A stretch of 64,000 nucleotides of DNA. Origin: Tubiluchus corallicola. Lineage: Eukaryota > Priapulida > Priapulimorpha > Priapulimorphida > Tubiluchidae. Location: NCBI GenBank assembly GCA_030141605.1, contig JAQGDQ010000018.1:906501-970500 (forward strand), in the 5' to 3' direction. The notes under the pieces were generated by a model. It was not told the DNA's origin. It saw only the letters and a list, made by a program, of their open reading frames with translations, and ran no database searches. Both the position numbers and the translations under genes were made by a program. Of the stretch, positions 58,801 to 64,000 are shown in pieces. Each line of letters begins with the position of its first letter. Position 1 is the first letter of the stretch.

Positions 58801-61027
58801 CTTTACGGTGGTTTCTGGTAATACAAGTTTCTAAAATATAAATATTTAACACAAAGTTTCAACTAATTTTACAAGACAGATATTTGACAGTCTAAAATAA
58901 TGAAAGAAATATGAATTTTTCTTTTAATTTTATAACTTATTGCTAGCAGTAGCAAGTTATTTACTTAAATTCAGCACAGAGCTTTAGATTCTTCAGAAAA
59001 AAGGATGAGATTGTCACAACACTGATGTTCAAAGCCAGTTCAAGATTTACATCAAAAATCTGGCCAAAATATGGATCTCTGGCTGAAAGTTATGACACTT
59101 AGAGCCAAATCATGAAATGATGAGTGGTGGCGACCCTAAGCCTAAATTAGTATTATAAAACTGTAACGATTAGTAAAGTACTAGATAGTATATTACTATG
59201 TACTCATAATATAGCCTACCTAACTTTGACGATCCCAAAGTTGCTGAAAGATTCACAAATTTCAACTTTTGAAGACGAGTCTACTACCCACACACAATTT
59301 GAGTTTTTTGCTAAAACATATAACCATAACCAGTTTAAATCGCATAAACAAAACAAAAGTTTTAGCGCCAAGTGCAAACTCGACAGCAAAATCAGCACAA
59401 AAAGGATTTAATTGTTTAATATACAAATTTAACCTACTGTCCTTCCTATTCTTTTGTTTAAATTTCCTAGCGAATCTGATCAAAAGCAACGATTGGCCAG
59501 CAGCAGTTTAACAAAAACTTAGCCAAAGATTCCGAATACAGATCAACAAACACTCGACAGCGTTGGTCACAGTGTTGGCACAGTCCGTGCCATGAACGTG
59601 AAACAAAGGCAAATCCAATGGGTTTTTCATTATTATTAAGTTTTGAGTTACACATATGAGACATCGAGACTGAAAGAAGTACAAATACGTACGCATGCAT
59701 GCAGTCTTTTAGATACAAGAATAAATTGTAAAAACTCAAACAGAAAATGGCTTCATTTATAGGCACATTTCTGAAAACTCTGATTTAATCTTTTATGTGT
59801 AGGCTGCACAGGGTACGTGACATTTGGGCACGGCACTTTGGGTAGGACACATTTCGACGCAGGACACTTGGGCATGAGGAGCATTTAGGCACGGGGACAC
59901 TTGGGCATGAGAAATTTGGGCACCAATAAAATTTTAATGCTGTACCTAGTCTTTAATTTTTGTTTATTGATTTTTCTATGATTCACTATCTTCCTAATTT
60001 TCAGAATTCAATGTCCCTAAACTAAAACCGTAAAAATTACGTAAGAATAAAGATACTATACATAATTTTTTTTTTAGAACATTTTGCCAAATTTAGCATA
60101 TGCTGTAATGACGTGTTATTGTAGTGTATAAGGTGTCTTGGTGAAAGCACACTCACAGATAGGTGACAGATCTTTGATGCTACAATGTACATATCGTTTT
60201 AAATTACTATAAAAAATGTAATATTCACTAGCACAGAGCTCTAGTTAGGACCTGTCCCTACATAATATACACATAGGTCTATTTGTGAGTATACAGCTGT
60301 TTGGCGGCACAACATAAGCTTGAACATTAAACCTATGATAACTATTACATTTATTAAATTACTGATAATAATATCCAAGTATAACAATGTACTAAAATTC
60401 TTGGCTATCTCCAATTGACTAGACTAAATATACATTTAACTTAACGATTCTAACTTTAAAATTCACTCCAGTAAATCGGGTAAACTTAATTGTCTAATTT
60501 GCAAATGAATTTGTAATTATTTTAATCAACATGGACTCAGCTGAGGCTTGTGTTTGCAAATGCATACAACTCTTTCTATTTCTGACAGATTTTATGCATA
60601 AACTTTAACAGTAAAAGTTCTACTGTATAATGCTCATGACATAATTTGCTAACACTGTGCGCCTTTTAGCCAATATTTTGCAATTAAAACGTAATTCATC
60701 TACTGGGCCAACTCAGCAACATTTACTCATGAGAAAAAAATCTGACATAATTGTTAAATAAATTACGTTACTTACATAACTGGCTGCTGATCTTCTTTCG
60801 TCACATATTTCTGTGATTCTGGGCTGAACATAGTGACAATAAATAGATCTTCTTTCTTTTCCAAAACTCACAAATTGCTTTTCTGTTGTGTCTGGCCCCT
60901 CTTCTGCTTGCAAAACCAATGTGTCTCTAATACTGTCCTTTGCTGTCCTTTTACGCTTTAATTCTTCTTTTCTTCCACCACCTTGTACCTCGCGGCTGCT
61001 ATGATCGTGATCATTATGATGTGTAAT
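52825..61027 (-). CDS. Aurora serine/threonine kinase (5' end not resolved)
   Basis: Aurora kinases drive centrosome maturation, spindle assembly and chromosome segregation. Coding exons on minus: 61027-60776, 58830-58700, 57563-57452, 56883-56804, 54874-54736, 54305-54157, 53991-53760, 52968-52825; phases agree and give 412 aa (human AURKA 403) without an initiator Met. Numbering from 61027: Gly loop [12 protein letters not shown] about 142-153, Lys165 (VALK), HRDIKPEN with Asp259, DFG 277-279, activation loop [10 protein letters not shown] with Thr291, LDYLPPEM, C-terminal [22 protein letters not shown] box lies at 115-117. Gly201 (LYGYFYD) matches the Aurora A position Gly198, while [10 protein letters not shown] and [11 protein letters not shown] are Aurora B-like, so no A/B symbol is given. 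The 84-aa first exon is inferred only from an open frame, splice sites and phase. A possible start, ATG-AAG followed by GT, lies at 63080-63075. Confidence 0.9.
56038..56523. mobile_element. hAT-like MITE, Aurora kinase intron
   Basis: The ends are GAGGGATGCACC on the left and GGATGCATCCCTA on the right, a TIR like the GGGATGCACC termini common among hAT elements. Flanks TTAAATAT (56030-56037) and CTAAATAT (56524-56531) agree in 7 of 8 bases as a target duplication. Subterminal TCCGGAC and GTCCGGGT words are also inverted. Confidence 0.75.
58091..58125. repeat. Perfect 13-bp hairpin, Aurora kinase intron
   Basis: ATGCAACCGTGTG (58091-58103) and CACACGGTTGCAT (58113-58125) are exact reverse complements with a 9-nt loop. 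It is GC-richer than its surroundings. No downstream U-run makes it a terminator, and the role is unknown. Confidence 0.85.
59812..59947 (+). repeat. CCCAAATGTC-family repeat, copy 2
   Basis: Bounded by GGTACGTGAC and GCTGTACC, this repeat contains several units of the type GGACACTTGGGCATGAG and ACATTTGGGCACGG. It matches the reverse complement of 5552-5625 but carries extra internal units. It is in the Aurora intron 58831-60775, which has no other clear feature. Confidence 0.65.
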
Positions 61028-61244
61028 CTAAATTTAGGGATGACCGCATTTTCCCATGCACATCACTCACCGTGATAAATGATATATTATCACAATTGAT
61101 ACTGTATTCATTGAGTGGTAGCTTGATGTGATTTAGAAAAATGCTAATGCATTGCTTATGCACACTACCCACTCGAAATCAACCAGCTCAGTTAATGAGG
61201 CAAATGCTTATAATGTATGATTATCAATATCAAAATTTTAGCAA

Positions 61245-61870
61245 CTATAAATGTAAGTTTTCTGCTTTATTTCTTGCAACATAAGTACTACACAAATATT
61301 CGTTGAACAACTCAGCAGAGCAATCCATCCATGTGAGCAGTCTCCTTCCCTTTGGCTTCTTTAATGATTGAATTGATTTATTTACAGCTTTGATAAGTGG
61401 ACTGTCTTCCAGTAATCTCAGAGCATGACCCATCTAGTTAACATTTCTGCATTTTATTTTCCGAATGCATTTTTCTTACTTGCCTTTGTCATACGGATCT
61501 TTGTTACTTATTACTTTGGCCATTTATTTGCAACAATGACCCATATAAATGTCATTAAAAATCATCAACCTTAGCTGCTAATTCTCTGTCAAGTTCCACG
61601 ATTCTGAACTGTACAGAAAAATGGAACAGAAGAAAACGTTGAAGATCCTAATAATTACAGTTAACAGCTTGGTCTAATATTCTTATTAATGAAGATATTT
61701 CTAAGTTTTGAGAAAACTACTAGTGACTTTTTTCCTTCTTTTGAGTTTTGAGGTCTATCTGCAGTGCTCAATAGACTGCCAATGTATTTGCATTTCTTCA
61801 AGGATTCATTACGTTCGTTTTTAATGTGAAATTCCTCAGTTTCTTCGGTTAGAATACTAACACTTAATAA
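61245..61870 (-). mobile_element. Non-LTR retrotransposon C-terminal remnant (different family)
   Basis: Minus-strand frames, with breaks, give in order CKYIGSLLSTADRPQNSKEG, then FSKLRNIFINK, LLTVIIRIFNVFF, YSSESWNLTE, and finally MGHALRLLEDSPLIKA with KPKGRRLLTWMD. This follows the KYLGS-L, R--I--K-----L--YG-E-W-LT, GH-LRM and GRP--W-D series that ends many LINE reverse transcriptases. It differs from the DLG-LIS type at 26244. It is truncated and interrupted, hence dead. It lies upstream of the Aurora exon 60776-61027. Confidence 0.7.
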
Positions 61871-62006
61871 TTATAATAGTAAAGTCAATAAATTTAAAGT
61901 AAATACAATGCGGGCAGCAGTAAGTAATAAACGGCTAATTTTAGGCACTTAACATTATCGTAGGTAAAATGCTGTTATGGGCAGAGAATCAATATAGATA
62001 TTATTG

Positions 62007-62725
62007 TTGGGCGCCGAGTTATCCATTAGCCGAGGTAGGACAATTAGCGTACATAGGCTGCCCAAGTAGGGCACTAAAGACAGGTCACAAATTTAGTCGT
62101 TAACCGTACTGGTAGCACCCGTTGTCCTCCTTGTTTACTTAATAATAATAACTGAAAACGTCAAAAACATTGAATAATTTATTATACGTCTGGTAAAGAA
62201 AGATACTTATTATGAGTTAGATAAATAGCCAATGTTAAATTTGGCTTTGATATTTATCTTTTTGAAGTGAAATAAGCCCACTTCTTAGGCAAATCCAACA
62301 TTTGCTTAAGGTATATCATTTCTTTATTTGTCTCGCTTCACAGACAGGTGATCCGTTTCACTATCTGTTGGACAAATAATTGTTTTTTACGAGTAAACGC
62401 GTAGCGAGCCATGTTCCCTACATAGTTTCTCTCTTTAAAGCATTAGATACTTAGTTCAATGTTATGATGATTTTAATAGACCTAATAATAATGATGATAT
62501 TATTGTAAAAAATGCATTGTAAATTGGCAAGGAGTATCCATCATTATTATAAAGTTTCTTTTTGTAAAACAAATTTAGTTTTACATTTCATTATGTCATA
62601 ATTCTCGACAGAAATCGCCAGTGTCCTACTTGGGCTGCCATGTACGACACTGCTTTTGCGCAAATTTAGCACATGCGTTTTACCGGAAGTGTCCTACTTC
62701 GGCTAGTGGATTACTCGGCACCCTA
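62007..62725. mobile_element. MITE family A, copy 2
   Basis: The left end TTGGGCGCCGAGTTATCCA and right end, reversed, AGGGTGCCGAGTAATCCA make a TIR of about 35 bp shared with 15129-16102. The right 150 bp (through TTTTGCGCAAATTTAGCACA and GCGTTTTACCGGAAGTGTCC) are especially well conserved between the copies. This copy lacks about 250 bp of the interior. No clear target duplication. Confidence 0.85.
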
Positions 62726-64000
62726 CAATGAGTTATGGCGTAAAACTGTCATTTAAAGTTCATGAAATTTTGTATAAATAATCTGTATGCGGTAGCTTTA
62801 ACATAGTAAGTCCAATATGGTTAAAAAAGCTTTTGTATTGGAAATCAGAGATTTATGTTCAGGGTTGGTTTAGCGAAATTCATAGAAATAGACTTTATGT
62901 TAACTATAGTATAGTATAGACTAGTCTAGTATGCAGTATAGGACAGTACGGAAAATTAAATTTCGGTAGATAAAAGACCGACAACAGAGTTTACCTTTAT
63001 TAATTTGATTTTTAATTTACTTTCATATTGTTTGAAAACTGATAACCGAAATATGCCAGAAAATGGTGTTCTACCTTCATCTCCCACAATATGGTGGCGC
63101 GCGTCAGCCACCCTACTACTAGTACTACTTAGTATTCAAACAAAGTTTTGCCTAGAAAGTTATTTGACTTAGTTGAAGCCAGCTGATAGAATTTACTTGT
63201 GTAAGTCCTGGTCCGTCAAGCACGAATTACCTGCTGTGGATAATAATAATTTATCTGCCTTCAAAGTATAAATCACAGAATAGTATGTAACACAAACAAT
63301 ACACTACAAAATTTAAGAGGGGCAGCATAGCGAAAGACCAAATGGTTATCTAGTGTGCCATCCATAAGTAGTGAGTCTACTAATTTCTGCATTGTGAGCA
63401 AATATTATTAGAACATTATTATATATATTTTACTTATCTAGCTAGCAGCTTCTGTTTAGTTGACATTTAACTGTTTAAGTCTAGGCAGCTGTTAAACAAT
63501 AAACACTGCAGCAGAGTCAAAGCCAAGCCCTGGGGCGGCCTTTTGGATTTTATCTAGAAACTTGGTACGTTTTAGACTGGTTGCTATAACAGCAGGTTGC
63601 AGGCAAAATTGTTTCGCATAAAGTTTGCTCCCATGTCTCGCTTGATATGAACGGCTAACATTAAATGTGTGGTCAGTCGGCAATCAAAAACGTATGTACT
63701 TATATAATAATTGCAGTGTTTACATTACTAGTGCATTTTTAGAACAGAATAATGCAGTATGTACTGTTGTTATTGATATAATAAAAATTGACTTTGTGCA
63801 AAACAAAAAGAATTATGGTTAAAACGAAATGGTGCATCATTTAGTGAAGAAAGGTGTCAAATGTTTAGTGTCGTTAAAACAAAACGTCGCTAAACGGGGA
63901 GGGTTAAGCGAGGACTTATTGTAGAAGCAAGGTTGGAAGCAAGAGAGTCTGTGGTATGTGATTTTTCGTGCTTAGGTATTACATGTATAATTGTATACCT
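62726..64000. other. Right-end flank, possible Aurora first exon and MITE terminus
   Basis: A GTGGGAGATGAAG|GTAGAAC on the minus strand at about 63074-63086 would supply ATG-AAG in the right phase for the Aurora model, but this is one short match. Near 63840-63925, the words GTCGCTAAACGGGG and GGTTAAGCGAGGACTTA look like one end of another Tigger-type MITE whose other end I cannot place. The minus frame 63492-63683 is not recognised. Confidence 0.3.

Noticed and set aside
59216-59766. Cluster of overlapping frames on both strands
   Set aside because: Many short mutually overlapping frames, none with family resemblance or matching splice phases; chance openness in an Aurora intron.
27518-61027. 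CYLD plus Aurora as a functional gene cluster
   Set aside because: They are convergent and 3.7 kb apart with separate ends; shared mitotic links are known in vertebrates, but adjacency alone does not show co-regulation.

Overview
The window is animal nuclear DNA. It is AT-rich, its genes are split by many GT-AG introns of about 0.1 to 5 kb, AATAAA poly(A) signals are present, and short non-autonomous DNA transposons lie in introns and between genes. The gene set (NOP9, an AIG1/ADTRP-family membrane hydrolase, CYLD, an Aurora kinase) is metazoan. The Aurora protein mixes Aurora A and Aurora B hallmarks, which fits an invertebrate, perhaps early-branching, lineage. I cannot name the species. 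There are no prokaryotic features, CRISPR arrays or operons.

Layout, left to right: (1) 2-1122, a large foldback repeat, followed by a small hairpin. (2) 2595-16226, minus strand, a 13-exon gene for the Pumilio-repeat ribosome-biogenesis factor NOP9, predicted 674 aa; its introns hold a nested foldback (9412-10740) and a MITE next to the first splice donor. (3) 16227-21309, a gene-poor stretch with a decayed retroelement tail and short tandem repeats. (4) 21310-21981, plus strand, an AIG1/ADTRP-like integral-membrane hydrolase encoded in one uninterrupted coding exon. (5) 22335-26600, repeat-rich: a TA-flanked MITE, a Harbinger-like element (24295-25750) carrying a nested hAT-like insert (24549-25282) whose unoccupied target survives in a nearby paralogous segment, and a LINE reverse-transcriptase remnant. 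(6) 27518-49119, plus strand, a full 17-exon gene for the deubiquitinase CYLD (predicted 862 aa), with several transposon insertions in its introns and one GC-AG intron. (7) 52825-61027, minus strand and convergent with CYLD, an Aurora kinase with at least 8 exons and its first coding exon not settled. (8) 61245-64000, a LINE remnant, a second copy of the MITE family found in NOP9, and unassigned sequence.

The four genes are not an operon or an obvious functional cluster. CYLD and Aurora kinase are both linked to mitosis in vertebrates, but their adjacency here is only a neighbourhood observation. I assembled all exon models by eye from reading frame, phase agreement, splice signals and family resemblance. 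Phases agree at every junction of the NOP9, CYLD and Aurora models as given. I found no convincing undescribed molecular system. The most informative signals are the transposon nesting with its natural unoccupied-site control, the A/B-chimeric Aurora, the intronless AIG1-like gene, and the MITE that abuts (and may have duplicated) a NOP9 splice donor.
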